64,000 bases of DNA from Nocardioides sp. J54 (GCF_000519005.1 NZ_JAER01000006.1:1-64000), one strand, 5' to 3'; shown: positions 50,280 to 59,872, counted from the first letter of the stretch. Notes: a model not told the origin generated them from the letters alone. Numbers and translations: made by a program.

Positions 50280-51872
50280 TCAGTGCATGAGCACCGGGGC
50301 GACGTCGCCGTCGGCGTCGGCGGCCTCGTCCTCCTCGCGGCGGCGCGGCAGGAACGCGACCGGGACGAGGGTGACCAGCACCAGGGCGAGCGCGACCCCG
50401 AAGGTGCTGCCGAAGGCACCGGCCGCAGCGTCGAGGCCGCTGGCGACGAGCTCGCGCGGCAGCTCCAGCGCCGTGGCCAGGCCCGGGTCCATGGTCGCGG
50501 CGATGGCGAGCTCGGCCTCGGAGAGCGACTCGCCGCCAGCCAGCGGGACGCTGTCGCCCTTGCCGAGCTGCGTGGTCAGCACGACCGAGAGCACGGCCGT
50601 GCCGACCGAGCCGCCGACCTGCTGGATGATGTTGAGCAGGGTGGACCCGCGGGCGGCGTCGGCGTGGCTGAGCGTCTTCAGCGCCGAGGTCATGATCGGC
50701 ATCATCGTCATGCCCTGGCCCAGCCCCATCACGAACAGCGCGCCGCTGAGCAGCCAGTACGACGTGTCCGCCTCGAGCTGGGTGAAGCCGAGCAGGCCGA
50801 CGGCCATCGCGACCAGGCCGAAGGGCGCCGTACGACCGATCGGGACCCGGTCGGCGAGCACGCCGGCCAGCGGCATCATCAGCATCGCGCCCAGGCCCTG
50901 CGGGGCGACGAGCAGGCCGGCGTGGAGCGTGGACTCGCCACGCACCTGCAGGTAGTAGCTCGGGAAGAGCAGGCCGGCACCCATGAACGCGACCATGAAG
51001 ATGAACATGGTGATGGTGGCGACCGTGAGGCGCTTGTTGCGGAACAGGCGCAGGTCGACCAGCGGGTGGGCGGGCTTGAAGCTGTAGAGCACGAAGGCGA
51101 CGATCAGCACGATGCCGGCGGTGGCCGAGACCCACACCCGCGGGCCGAAGGACGCCCCCTCGCCGGACTCGGCGATCGAGGAGACGCCGAAGAGCAGCAG
51201 CGCCAGGCCGGGCGAGAGCAGCAGCATCCCGAACAGGTCGAAGCGCTCGGAGGGGTGCGGCTCGTCCTTCGGCAGGATCGCGGCGGCAGCGGCGATCGCG
51301 ATCGCGCCCAGCGGCAGGTTGATGAGGAAGATCCAGTGCCACGACGCGATGTCGATCAGCCAGCCGCCGAGGATCGGGCCGCTGATCGGGCCGAGCAGCA
51401 TCGGGACGCCGAGGATCGCCATCAGGCGACCCATCCGCTTCGGGCCGGCGGCCCGGGTCATCATCGCCATGCCCAGCGGCATCAGCATGCCGCCGCCGAG
51501 GCCCTGCAGGACCCGGAACAGGATGAGCATGCCGACCGAGTCGGCGAGCGCGCACAGCGCCGAGCCGGCGGTGAAGAGCAGCAGCGCCACCAGGTAGAGG
51601 CGCTTGGTGCCGAACCGGTCCGCGGCCCAGCCGGTCATCGGGATGACCGTGGCCAGGGCCAGCGTGTACGCCGTCATCGTCCACGCCACGGTGGCCAGCG
51701 AGGCGTCGAACTCCTCGCGGAAGGTCGGCAGCGCGACCGACACGACGGTGATGTCGAGGATGGACATGATCGCCCCGAGCACCACGACGAGCGCGACCTT
51801 GAGGACCGCGGCGTCGATGTGGTCGGGGTACTCGGGCTCGGCGGGGCGTGATGGCGCCGCAGCGTCAGTCAT
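50280..51872 (-). CDS. MFS multidrug exporter, DHA2 type (second copy)
   Basis: A 530-residue 14-helix exporter. AIMSILDITVVSVALPTFREEF is the DHA2 helix-1 motif (LDxTVVNVALP), followed by WTMTAYTLALATVIPMTGWAAD and the antiporter motif PMLLGPISGPILGGWL. It is unrelated in local context to the pump at 29421 but of the same family. Drug or metabolite export with protons is likely. No regulator is adjacent: the LysR gene at 52133 lies 260 bp upstream in the same direction and has its own divergent target. Confidence 0.9.
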   Translation of the reverse strand: MTDAAAPSRPAEPEYPDHIDAAVLKVALVVVLGAIMSILDITVVSVALPTFREEFDASLATVAWTMTAYTLALATVIPMTGWAADRFGTKRLYLVALLLFTAGSALCALADSVGMLILFRVLQGLGGGMLMPLGMAMMTRAAGPKRMGRLMAILGVPMLLGPISGPILGGWLIDIASWHWIFLINLPLGAIAIAAAAAILPKDEPHPSERFDLFGMLLLSPGLALLLFGVSSIAESGEGASFGPRVWVSATAGIVLIVAFVLYSFKPAHPLVDLRLFRNKRLTVATITMFIFMVAFMGAGLLFPSYYLQVRGESTLHAGLLVAPQGLGAMLMMPLAGVLADRVPIGRTAPFGLVAMAVGLLGFTQLEADTSYWLLSGALFVMGLGQGMTMMPIMTSALKTLSHADAARGSTLLNIIQQVGGSVGTAVLSVVLTTQLGKGDSVPLAGGESLSEAELAIAATMDPGLATALELPRELVASGLDAAAGAFGSTFGVALALVLVTLVPVAFLPRRREEDEAADADGDVAPVLMH

Positions 51873-52132
51873 CGGGCGGGCTCCTTGCGGTCGCGGTCCG
51901 TCGGGAGCGGGTGCACCCGACGGGGAGTCTCGTTCGGTGTGCGCTCGCCGCGGCGGCGGTCCGACGACCGCGGCCTGCGGGGCGGCCGACCGGCGGCGCG
52001 TCCCCTGCTCGCGCGCAACCTTGGCAAACTATCACCAACCAGCAGCTGTTCCCGGCCGCGCGGCGTGATTCCGCGCACACCTCCCGGGGCGTCCGGGACG
52101 GTGGTCCCGGCAGGTCCGGCAGGTCCGCGGCG
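51873..52132. other. Gene-free region before the MFS pump
   Basis: This 260-bp gap has no convincing gene. The only notable piece is an AT-richer stretch with TTGGCAAACTATCACCAA near 52020, which is a weak inverted repeat and could hold the pump promoter. No repeat from elsewhere was found. Confidence 0.4.
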
Positions 52133-53005
52133 TCAGTGGGCGATGCCGAGCTGGTCGAGCAGCGCCGCCGCGGCCGGTGCCGGCCCGAAGCTGCTCCACA
52201 CCAGGTGCTCGGTGCGCACCGGCGCCCCGGTCACCGGGATCGCGACCAGGTCCGGGAACTGGTCGACGAAGGCGGAGGCGAGCAGCGCGACCGCGAGACC
52301 CTCGCGCAGGATCCGCGCCATCAGCAGCATGTCCGCGACCTCGAAGGCGACCTCGCGGGTCAGCCCCGCCCGCTCGAACGCGAGGTCGCTCTGCTGGCGG
52401 CCCGGGCTGGTCGCCGGGAAGTCGACGAAGGTCTCCTCCGCGAGCCGCTCCAGCCGGACCCGGCGCCGGGAGGCCAGCGGATGGCGGGGCGCGACGACGG
52501 CGCGGTGCTGGTCGCGCGGGAAGACGTGCCCGGCGACGCCGGAGGGGACTCGCCCCTCGGGCAGCCCGAGGAACGCGAGGTCGAGCGAGCCCTCCGCCAC
52601 CCGGCGCACGAGGGTGTCGCTGCTCGCGCTCTCGAACCGGACCCGGACACCGGGGTGGCGGGAGCGGAACTCCCGCAACGCTGCAGGCACGTCGACCGCT
52701 GCGACCGTCGGGATCACCCCGATGGACAGCGGTCCACGGATCTCGCCGACCGCCGCGGCGACCTCGGCGGCGGCGCGCTCGGCGGCGTCGAGGCACTGCC
52801 GGGCGACGGGGAGGAAGGCCTCACCGGCGGGCGTGAGGCGGACCTGCCTGCTGGTCCGGTGGAAGAGGCGCGCGCCCAGCTCCTGCTCGAGCCGGGCGAC
52901 CTGGTGGCTCAGCGCCGACTGCACGACGAAGCACCGCTCCGCAGCGCGGGTGAAGCTGCCGAGCTCGGCCACCGCCACGACGCACCGCATCTGCTGGAGC
53001 TCCAC
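52133..53005 (-). CDS. LysR-family regulator
   Basis: A 290-residue LysR protein with an N-terminal winged HTH (ELGSFTRAAERCFVVQSALS, about 15-34) and an effector domain starting near GPLSIGVIPTV (about 91). The start is GTG 53005. It diverges from the EamA transporter gene, and the intergenic gap holds a perfect 14-bp-arm palindrome touching its start codon. Ligand-dependent control of the transporter is likely. Confidence 0.9.
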   Translation of the reverse strand: MELQQMRCVVAVAELGSFTRAAERCFVVQSALSHQVARLEQELGARLFHRTSRQVRLTPAGEAFLPVARQCLDAAERAAAEVAAAVGEIRGPLSIGVIPTVAAVDVPAALREFRSRHPGVRVRFESASSDTLVRRVAEGSLDLAFLGLPEGRVPSGVAGHVFPRDQHRAVVAPRHPLASRRRVRLERLAEETFVDFPATSPGRQQSDLAFERAGLTREVAFEVADMLLMARILREGLAVALLASAFVDQFPDLVAIPVTGAPVRTEHLVWSSFGPAPAAAALLDQLGIAH

Positions 53006-53034
53006 GAGATCAATCGTGCAGCACGATTGATCTC
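53006..53034. promoter_or_regulatory. LysR operator, perfect 29-bp dyad
   Basis: Arms GAGATCAATCGTGC (53006-53019) and GCACGATTGATCTC (53021-53034) are perfectly complementary around one A. It lies in the 79-bp divergent gap and directly upstream of the LysR GTG. This is much longer and more perfect than a usual T-N11-A LysR box. Confidence 0.75.
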
Positions 53035-53084
53035 ATGAAAAGCATGCGTTGGACTCATGGCTCGGAGGCGAGCACCGTGGAGGC

Positions 53085-54011
53085 ATGACCTCCTCCACCC
53101 TCGCCGCCCCCGGCTCGCCGGCACCCGCCACCACCTCCCCCGCCGTCGACCCGGGTCGCGCCGGCCTCACCGCGCTGACCGCGCTCGCACCGGTGGTGTG
53201 GGGCACGACGTACCTCGTCACCACCGAGCTCCTCCCGGCCGGCCACCCGCTCTTCGCCGGCCTGCTGCGCGCCCTGCCCGCCGGCCTCCTGCTGCTCGTC
53301 GTGCTGCGGCGGCTGCCGCAGGGGGTGTGGTGGTGGCGGACGCTCGTGCTCGGCTCCCTCAACATCGGCATTTTCTTCCCGCTGCTCTTCGTCGCCGCCG
53401 AACGGCTGCCGGGCGGCGTCGCCGCCACCGTCGGCGCGATCCAGCCCCTCCTGGTGGTCGCCCTGGCGCTGCCCGTGCTCGGCGAGCGGCCCACCACGCC
53501 GCGGGTGGGGTGGGCCGTCGCCGGCGCCGTCGGCGTCGCGCTGGTGGTGCTGAACCCGGCCGCCGACCTCGACGCCCTCGGCCTGCTCGCCGGCGCCGGT
53601 GCCGCGCTCTCGATGGCTGCGGGCCTCGTGCTGACCCGCCGCTGGGGCCGCCCCGAGGGCACCTCCTCCCCCGTCCTGGTCAGCTGGCTGCTCACCGCCG
53701 GCGGCTTGGTCCTGCTGCCCGCCACCGTCCTCGTCGAGGGCGCGCCGCCCGCGGTCGACGGTGGCGCGGCCGCCGGCTACCTGTGGCTCGGCGGCGTCGG
53801 CGGCCTGGCGGCGTACCTGCTGTGGTTCCGCGGCGTCGGCCGCCTGCCCGTCGCCTCCACCGCCCTGCTCGGCCTGCTCTCCCCGATCATCGCCGCCACC
53901 CTCGGCTGGCTCGTGCTGGGCCAGGACCTCCGCCCCGTCCAGCTCGCCGGCTTCGCCCTCGCCCTCGCCGCCATCCTCGGCGGCCAGCTCGCCACCGGCG
54001 AGCGGCGGTGA
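53085..54011 (+). CDS. EamA/DMT-family transporter
   Basis: A 308-residue membrane protein with ten predicted helices in two EamA repeats (VVWGTTYLVTTELLP near the start; the second repeat begins near LGLLAGAGAALSMAAGLVL). The family exports amino acids or metabolites. GGAGG precedes the ATG. Divergence from LysR and the shared palindrome indicate inducible export. Confidence 0.88.
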   Translation: MTSSTLAAPGSPAPATTSPAVDPGRAGLTALTALAPVVWGTTYLVTTELLPAGHPLFAGLLRALPAGLLLLVVLRRLPQGVWWWRTLVLGSLNIGIFFPLLFVAAERLPGGVAATVGAIQPLLVVALALPVLGERPTTPRVGWAVAGAVGVALVVLNPAADLDALGLLAGAGAALSMAAGLVLTRRWGRPEGTSSPVLVSWLLTAGGLVLLPATVLVEGAPPAVDGGAAAGYLWLGGVGGLAAYLLWFRGVGRLPVASTALLGLLSPIIAATLGWLVLGQDLRPVQLAGFALALAAILGGQLATGERR

Positions 54012-54105
54012 CGCGCACGGTAGGCCCACGGGCACGGGAACGAGCACGGGCACGGACACGGGCCCGGCTCGACCACCGGGCGTCCGATCACGCCGTCCCG
54101 GGCAG

Positions 54106-54777
54106 TCAGCGGGTGACGTGGTCGAGCAGCTCGGCGCTGGCGCGGGCGGCGGCCCCGGCGTCGCCGCGGCGGACGGCCTCGAGGACGGCGTCGTGCTCGG
54201 GGAGCATCGCGGGGTAGCCCCGGGTCGGGTCGTCGATGCTGGCGCGCAGGGTCTCGACGAGGCCGCCGTAGAGCTCGCTGAGCAGCGGGTTGTGGGCGGC
54301 GGTGACCACGGCGACGTGGAAGGCGACGTCGGCGTCGACGAAGCCCTGGCCGTCACCGGCGTCGAGGGCGGCCAGGCGGCGGGCGGCCAGCCGATCGAGG
54401 GCGGCCAGGTCGTCGTCGGTACGACGCTGGGCGGCCAGCGCAGCGGCGCGCACCTCGATCGCCTGGCGCACCTCCAGCAGGTGCAGCGCGTCGACCCGCT
54501 CGACCTGGCGGCGCATCAGCGCCTGCACCTCGGTGGTCGCGGCGACGTAGGTCCCGTCGCCGCGGCGCACCTCGAGCACCCCGACGTGAGCGAGCGCCTT
54601 GACCGCCTCGCGAACGGTGTTGCGGCTGACCCCGAGGGTCGCGGCCAGCGCCGGCTCGGGCGGGATCCGGGTGCCGACGGACCACTCACCGCTCGCCAGC
54701 AGGCGACGCATCCCGTCGATCGCCTGGTCGACGAGGGAGGTGGGGGTGGCGGGCGCGAGGGGCATCCATTCGTCCAA
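54106..54777 (-). CDS. GntR/FadR-family (FCD) regulator
   Basis: A 223-residue protein with an N-terminal GntR winged HTH (LAATLGVSRNTVREAVKALA, about 45-64) and a C-terminal all-helical FCD domain with possible metal-binding His (FHVAVVTAAHNP, PEHDAVLEAV). Such regulators respond to small organic acids. It diverges from the CynX-type MFS gene with almost no gap, so its operator must overlap both starts. ATG 54765 is an alternative start. Confidence 0.85.
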   Translation of the reverse strand: MDEWMPLAPATPTSLVDQAIDGMRRLLASGEWSVGTRIPPEPALAATLGVSRNTVREAVKALAHVGVLEVRRGDGTYVAATTEVQALMRRQVERVDALHLLEVRQAIEVRAAALAAQRRTDDDLAALDRLAARRLAALDAGDGQGFVDADVAFHVAVVTAAHNPLLSELYGGLVETLRASIDDPTRGYPAMLPEHDAVLEAVRRGDAGAAARASAELLDHVTR

Positions 54778-54784
54778 TCATCCG

Positions 54785-56044
54785 ATGTCTGTCATGCTAG
54801 GGGACGTGCCCGACGTCGTCCACCCGACCCCGAGCCGCCCGACCAGCAGGCCACGCCGCGCCGGGCTCGGCCTGGTGGTCGCGGTCCTGCTCGTCTCGGT
54901 CAACCTGCGCATCGCCGTCACCAGCCTCGGCGCGCTGCTCGACCGGCTCGGCGAGATGGGCGTCTCCCCCACCACGCAGGGCGTCCTCACGTCCCTGCCC
55001 GTGCTGTGCTTCGCGATCGTCGGCGCCACGGCGATGGCGGTGACCCGCCGGGTCGGCGTCGACCGCGGCCTGGCGATCGCGCTGCTCGTGCTCACCGCCG
55101 GGCTCGTGCTGCGCGTGCTCGACGGCACCCCGGCCCTGCTGGCGGGCACCTTCGTCGCCTGCGCCGGCATCGCGCTCGCCAACGTGCTGATCCCTGCGAT
55201 CGTCAAGGAGCACTTCCCGGGCCGGGTCGGCGCACTGACCGGCGCCTACACCGCGTTCCTCTCGATCGGCTCCGCGGCGGGCGCCGCGCTCGCCGTGCCC
55301 CTCACCAACGCCACCGGCTCCTGGCGCCTCGGGCTGGGCCTGTGGGCCGTCGTCGCGCTCGCGGCCGCGCTGGCGTGGGCGCCCTTCGCGCGCGGCGGCG
55401 CCGAGCGCCGCTCGACCCAGCGCGGCGCACCGATGTGGCGCCACCCGACGGCGTGGGCGGTCACCGTCCTGTTCGGCACCCAGTCGCTCTACGCCTACGT
55501 GATGATGAGCTGGCTGCCCAGCGTGTACGTCGACGCGGGGTTCAGCGAGGAGGCCGCCGGCGTGCTGCTCGCGGTCAGCATCATGATCGGCGTCCCGTTC
55601 TTCTTCGTCGTCCCCAGCATCGCCGGACGGATGCGGCAGCAGGGCCCGCTGATCGCCGGCCTCACCGGGCTCACCGTCCTCGGCTGGACCGGGCTGTGGG
55701 TCGCGCCGGAGCAGGGCGCGTGGCTGTGGGCGGCGCTGCTCGGCGCCGGCGGCTCGGTCTTCCCGGTCGTGCTGCTCTGCTTCGCCCTGCGCACCTCGAC
55801 CTCGGCCGACACCGCCGCGCTGTCGACGATGGGCCAGAGCGTCGGCTACCTGATCGCGGCCGGCGGCCCCTTCCTCGTCGGGGTGCTGCACCACGCGACC
55901 GACGGCTGGGCCGTGCCGTGCGCGCTGCTCGTCGGCCTCGGCGTCGTGCAGGTGGGTGCCGGGTTGCTCGCCGGCCGACCGGTGACCATCGACGCACCGG
56001 CCGGTCCCGCTGCGAGCCAGGTCAGGACCGGTCCAGCGCGCTGA
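54785..56044 (+). CDS. MFS transporter, CynX/NimT type
   Basis: About 419 residues with twelve helices. LLVSVNLRIAVTSLGALLDR after a short basic N-terminus is the CynX/NimT family motif. The family moves cyanate, nitroimidazoles or other small anions. ATG 54785 is used; ATG 54794 and GTG 54806 are in frame and no ribosome-binding sequence settles it. The divergent GntR gene probably controls it. The 3' end overlaps the MocR gene by 23 nt. Confidence 0.83.
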   Translation: MSVMLGDVPDVVHPTPSRPTSRPRRAGLGLVVAVLLVSVNLRIAVTSLGALLDRLGEMGVSPTTQGVLTSLPVLCFAIVGATAMAVTRRVGVDRGLAIALLVLTAGLVLRVLDGTPALLAGTFVACAGIALANVLIPAIVKEHFPGRVGALTGAYTAFLSIGSAAGAALAVPLTNATGSWRLGLGLWAVVALAAALAWAPFARGGAERRSTQRGAPMWRHPTAWAVTVLFGTQSLYAYVMMSWLPSVYVDAGFSEEAAGVLLAVSIMIGVPFFFVVPSIAGRMRQQGPLIAGLTGLTVLGWTGLWVAPEQGAWLWAALLGAGGSVFPVVLLCFALRTSTSADTAALSTMGQSVGYLIAAGGPFLVGVLHHATDGWAVPCALLVGLGVVQVGAGLLAGRPVTIDAPAGPAASQVRTGPAR

Positions 56045-57368
56045 CCAGCACCGCCAGCGCCTGGTCCAGCTCGGCGTCGCTCGGCCCGCCGAAGCCGACG
56101 ACCAGCCCGCTGAGCCGCGCCGTGCGGCAGTAGTCGCGCAGGAGGTTGACCCGGAAGCCCGCCCGCTCCGCGGCCGCCCGGGCGCGGACCGCCCGGGCGT
56201 GCGGCAGCAACCACGTCGAGTACATGCCCGCCACCGGGCCGGCCAGCTCGGCGAAGGGCTCCAGCGCCGCCACCACCCGCGGCGCCCGCTCGGCGTAGAC
56301 CCGGCGGGCGGAGCGGACCACCGCGTCGACGTACCCGTCGCGCAGCAGGGTGACCATCGCCCGCTGCACGGGCCACGCCGGGGCGTCGTGGGTGAGCGAG
56401 CGGTGCGCGTCGTAGGCATCGAGCAGCGCGTCCGGTACGACGCTCCAGCCCAGCCGCAAGGACGGCGAGATCGCCTTCGACGCGGTGCCGAGGTAGGCCA
56501 CCCGCTCGCGGTCGAGGGTGGCCAGCGCCGGCACCGGCGCGACGTCGTAGCGGAACTCGGAGTCGTAGTCGTCCTCCACCACCAGCGCGCCGTCGCGTCG
56601 GGCCGTGGCAACCAGGACGAGCCGGTCGGCCGCCGGCATGACCCGGCCAAGCGGGTGCTGATGGGCGGGGGTGACGTAGGCCGCCGCACACCCGGCGAGG
56701 TCGTGGACCGGCTCGAGCGCGGGCAGGTCGCGCACCTCGCGGCCGGACTCGCGCACCGTGGCGACGGCGGCGCGGTAGCCGGGGTCCTCGACCGCGACCG
56801 GCTCGCGCGGCAGGACGGCGAGCAGGTGCCGCAGCCCGGCGCCGGTGCCGCTGGTGACGCGCACCTGGTCGGCGTCGACAGCCAGGCCGCGGGTGCGGCC
56901 GAGCCGCTCGGCGACCAGTGCACGCAGCTCCGGCAGCCCGCGCGGGTCGTCGTACCCCCGCGGCGGCGTCGCCGACGACACCTCGCGCCACGCCCGCCGC
57001 CACACCGCGGCGTGCCGCGGGTCGACCCACGGCGTGCCGGCGTCCATCATCACCAGCTCCCGCTCCGCCCGAGGGGTACGACGGCGCGCCGGTCGCGCCA
57101 GCCCCGCCGCACGACCGCCCGGGCCGCCCGCGACCCAGGTGCCGGCACCGCGGCGGGCCTCGAGCCAGCCCTCGGCGAGCAGCTGGTCGAAGGCCTGCTC
57201 GACGACCGACCGGGAGACGCCGAGGTCCGCTGCGAGCCGGCGCGAGGCCGGCATCCGGTCGCCCGGGGCGAGGCCTCCGTCGAGCACCAGCTGGCGGACC
57301 CGGTCGGCGAGCTGGGTGCCGAGCGGGCGCGGGTCGGCCCGGTCGAGCCGGACAGGGAGGGTGCTCAT
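56022..57368 (-). CDS. MocR/PdxR-type GntR-aminotransferase regulator
   Basis: A 448-residue fusion of a GntR winged HTH (about 15-80; LAADLGVSRSVVEQAFDQLL) and a fold-type I aminotransferase domain with the PLP lysine Lys298 in GTASKAISPSLRLGW. MocR proteins sense PLP or an amino acid through the enzyme-like domain; PdxR members control vitamin B6 genes. It diverges by 65 bp from a pyridoxamine-oxidase-like gene, which makes a B6-related target likely. Confidence 0.9.
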   Translation of the reverse strand: MSTLPVRLDRADPRPLGTQLADRVRQLVLDGGLAPGDRMPASRRLAADLGVSRSVVEQAFDQLLAEGWLEARRGAGTWVAGGPGGRAAGLARPARRRTPRAERELVMMDAGTPWVDPRHAAVWRRAWREVSSATPPRGYDDPRGLPELRALVAERLGRTRGLAVDADQVRVTSGTGAGLRHLLAVLPREPVAVEDPGYRAAVATVRESGREVRDLPALEPVHDLAGCAAAYVTPAHQHPLGRVMPAADRLVLVATARRDGALVVEDDYDSEFRYDVAPVPALATLDRERVAYLGTASKAISPSLRLGWSVVPDALLDAYDAHRSLTHDAPAWPVQRAMVTLLRDGYVDAVVRSARRVYAERAPRVVAALEPFAELAGPVAGMYSTWLLPHARAVRARAAAERAGFRVNLLRDYCRTARLSGLVVGFGGPSDAELDQALAVLVSALDRS

Positions 57369-57433
57369 TGGCCTGCCGAACTTGTCGAGAACTGGCCCGG
57401 GACAACAGGCCACTTGGCGCGCACCATGGTGCC

Positions 57434-58180
57434 ATGACCACGCCCCCGACCGCACCGCCGTCCCACCAGTCCCTGCCGCCGCTCGAGCCGACCGCCCGCG
57501 CCCGGGTGACCCGCGGCCGCAACCGCGCGGTCACCGATCGTGCCGCGCTGCTGGACCTGCTCGCCGACGGCCTGGTCGCCCACCTGGGCGTCACCGTCGG
57601 GGACCACCCGGTCGTGCTGCCCACGGCCTACGCGGTCGACCCCGACGGGCCGGACGAGGGTGGCAGCCTCTACGTGCACGGATCGGTCGCCGCCCGCTGG
57701 TTGTGCGGGTCCGTGGGCGCGACGGTGTGCGTCACGGTGACCGAGCTCGACGGGCTGGTCGCCGGCCGCTCGGCCTTCCACCACTCGATGAACTACCGGT
57801 CCGCGGTCGTCATCGGCCGGCCCCGGCTCGTCGACGACCCGGCGGAGCGGCAGCACGCGCTCGACCTCCTCGTCGACCACATGATCCCGGGCCGGTCGGC
57901 GACCCTGCGACCGAGCACGCGCAAGGAGCTGGCCGCCACCGCGGTGCTGGCGGTGCCGCTGCACGAGGCGTCGATGAAGGCCCGCGCCGGCGGGCCGGTC
58001 GACGAGCCGGAGGACGTCGCCGCGGGGGTCTGGGGCGGGCACGTGCCGGTGCGCCGCGAGCTCGGGCCCGTCGTACCGGCCGGGGACAACCTGCCGGGGC
58101 TCAGCGTCCCGGCGGACGTCGCAGGCCGGACTCGATCGCGAACACGACCAGCTGCGCCCGGTCCCGCGCCTGCAGCTTGA
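57434..58180 (+). CDS. Pyridoxamine 5'-phosphate oxidase-like flavin protein
   Basis: A 248-residue split-barrel protein of the PNPOx-like group (PF12900 type): VTRGRNRAVTDRAALLDLL, LPTAYAVDP, SAFHHSMNYRSAVVIGRP and a C-terminal basic tail. It is distinct from PdxH at 48257. A FMN- or heme-binding role is possible. It diverges from the MocR gene, and the gap contains repeated AACTTGTC/AACTGGCC-type half-sites. The last 80 nt overlap the convergent response-regulator gene. Confidence 0.8.
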   Translation: MTTPPTAPPSHQSLPPLEPTARARVTRGRNRAVTDRAALLDLLADGLVAHLGVTVGDHPVVLPTAYAVDPDGPDEGGSLYVHGSVAARWLCGSVGATVCVTVTELDGLVAGRSAFHHSMNYRSAVVIGRPRLVDDPAERQHALDLLVDHMIPGRSATLRPSTRKELAATAVLAVPLHEASMKARAGGPVDEPEDVAAGVWGGHVPVRRELGPVVPAGDNLPGLSVPADVAGRTRSRTRPAAPGPAPAA

Positions 58181-58778
58181 CCATCGCCCGGCTCACGTGG
58201 GTGCGCACGGTGTCCGGGCTGACGACCAGCGCGTCGGCGATCTCGGCGTTGGACATGCCGGTCGCCACCCAGCCGAGCACCTCGCGCTCGCGCTCGGTGA
58301 GGTCGCCCAGGCGCGGGTGCGGCCGCTCGGCGCGGCTGGCACCGAAGTGGTCGATCACCCGGCGGGTGACCGACGGCGCGAGCAGGGAACCGCCCTCGGC
58401 GACGACCCGCACCGCGTCCAGCAGCGCGGTCGGCTCGGCGTCCTTGAGCAGGAAGCCGCTGGCGCCGTTGCGCAGCGCCTCGAAGACGTACTCGTCGAGC
58501 TCGAAGGTGGTCAGCACGACCACCCGCACGTCCGCGAGCGTCGGGTCGGCGGCGACCTCGCCCAGCAGCGCCAGCCCGTCCATCACCGGCATCCGGACGT
58601 CGCAGAGCACGACGTCGGGGCGGGTACGACGCAGCAACGCCAGGCCCTCACGCCCGTCGCCGGCCTCCCCCACCAGCTCGAGGTCGGGCTCCGCGTCGAC
58701 GAGGGTGGCCAGGCCCATCCGCACCAGTGGCTGGTCGTCGACCAGCGCCACCCGGACCGGCGCACCGGCCGCCGTCAT
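58101..58778 (-). CDS. NarL/LuxR-type response regulator
   Basis: A 225-residue response regulator: receiver with Asp60 in VVLCDVRMPVMDG and a C-terminal LuxR HTH (LTEREREVLGWVATGMSNAE, VSPDTVRTHVSRAMVKL). It overlaps the kinase gene by 4 nt. It probably controls the ABC exporter genes at 60004, which diverge from the kinase. Confidence 0.9.
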   Translation of the reverse strand: MTAAGAPVRVALVDDQPLVRMGLATLVDAEPDLELVGEAGDGREGLALLRRTRPDVVLCDVRMPVMDGLALLGEVAADPTLADVRVVVLTTFELDEYVFEALRNGASGFLLKDAEPTALLDAVRVVAEGGSLLAPSVTRRVIDHFGASRAERPHPRLGDLTEREREVLGWVATGMSNAEIADALVVSPDTVRTHVSRAMVKLQARDRAQLVVFAIESGLRRPPGR

Positions 58779-59872
58779 GCGGGCAGCACCGCCGCGACCT
58801 CGAAGCCCCCGCCGGTCGCCGGCCCGGCGCGGAAGCTGCCACCGACCGCGGCCACCCGGGCGCGCATCCCGCTGATGCCCATGCCCTCATCCTGCACCGC
58901 ACCGCCCCGGCCGTCGTCGGAGACGCGCAGCGCCACGGTCTCGGCGCCGCGTTCCCAGGTGACCAGCGCGGTGCTGGCGAACGCGTGGCGCAGCACGTTC
59001 GTCAGCGCCTCCTGGAGGAGCGCGTACGCCGTCTCGCCGACCGCCGGGTCGAGGACGCCCGGGTCGCCGAGCACCTCGACGCGCAGCCCGGCGGCGCGGA
59101 CGCGATCCACCAGCGCCGGGATCGCCTCCGCGCCGGGGGCGGGACGCCGCGGAGCAGGCTCCCCGGCCATCGTCGCGAGCTCGGTGCGCAGCGCGTCGAG
59201 GGCCTCACGGCTCGTCGTCCGGATCGCCTCGAGGCTCTCCCGCGCCTTGGCCGGGTCACGGTCCAGCACGTGCAGGGCGACCCCGGCCTGCATGGCGATC
59301 ACCGCCAGCCCGTGTCCGACGCCGTCGTGCAGGTCCTGCGCCATCCGCAGCCGCTCCTCGGCCGCCGCCCGCGTCGTGCGGTCCACCCGTGCGCTGCGGC
59401 CGTGGCGCAAGGAGGTCCCGATGGCGGTCGCGGCAGCGACCAGGGCACCCACCCCGATGCCCTGCCAGGTGCCGACGACGACGTCGTCCCACCGCAGCCC
59501 GCGCACGAGCAGGCCGGCCCACAGCAGCACCGCTGCCGCACCCAGCACGGGCAGCCACCCGCGCACCGGCCGACCGGTCGCGAGCACGAAGGCGCCGACG
59601 ATGAGCGCGAAGAAGATCGGCCCGTTCTCGCCCCCGACGGCGAAGTAGCCGCCGGACAGCGCGCCGGTCGCGAGCAGGCCCGTCGGCCAGCGGTCCAGGG
59701 CGAGCAGCGACAGCGCCGCCGCCGCGGCGAGCACGACGGCGAGGAACCGCGCGGCCACGCCGGGGTCGACCACCCCGCCCGGACCGAGGTTGGTGCCGGC
59801 CGAGCCGCCGATGATGACCACCGCGACCGGGACCAGCCACCAGCGCCGTGCGAGCCACGTGTTCGTGTCCAT
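58775..59872 (-). CDS. HisKA_3 sensor histidine kinase
   Basis: A 365-residue kinase with about five N-terminal membrane helices (10-155), HisKA_3 motif AQDLHDGVGHGL with His182 and a C-terminal HATPase (ALLQEALTNVLRHA; DDGRGGAV). The short periplasmic loops suggest sensing within the membrane, as in kinases that guard ABC exporters. ATG 59872 is fixed by MDTNTWLARR. Confidence 0.88.
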   Translation of the reverse strand: MDTNTWLARRWWLVPVAVVIIGGSAGTNLGPGGVVDPGVAARFLAVVLAAAAALSLLALDRWPTGLLATGALSGGYFAVGGENGPIFFALIVGAFVLATGRPVRGWLPVLGAAAVLLWAGLLVRGLRWDDVVVGTWQGIGVGALVAAATAIGTSLRHGRSARVDRTTRAAAEERLRMAQDLHDGVGHGLAVIAMQAGVALHVLDRDPAKARESLEAIRTTSREALDALRTELATMAGEPAPRRPAPGAEAIPALVDRVRAAGLRVEVLGDPGVLDPAVGETAYALLQEALTNVLRHAFASTALVTWERGAETVALRVSDDGRGGAVQDEGMGISGMRARVAAVGGSFRAGPATGGGFEVAAVLPA

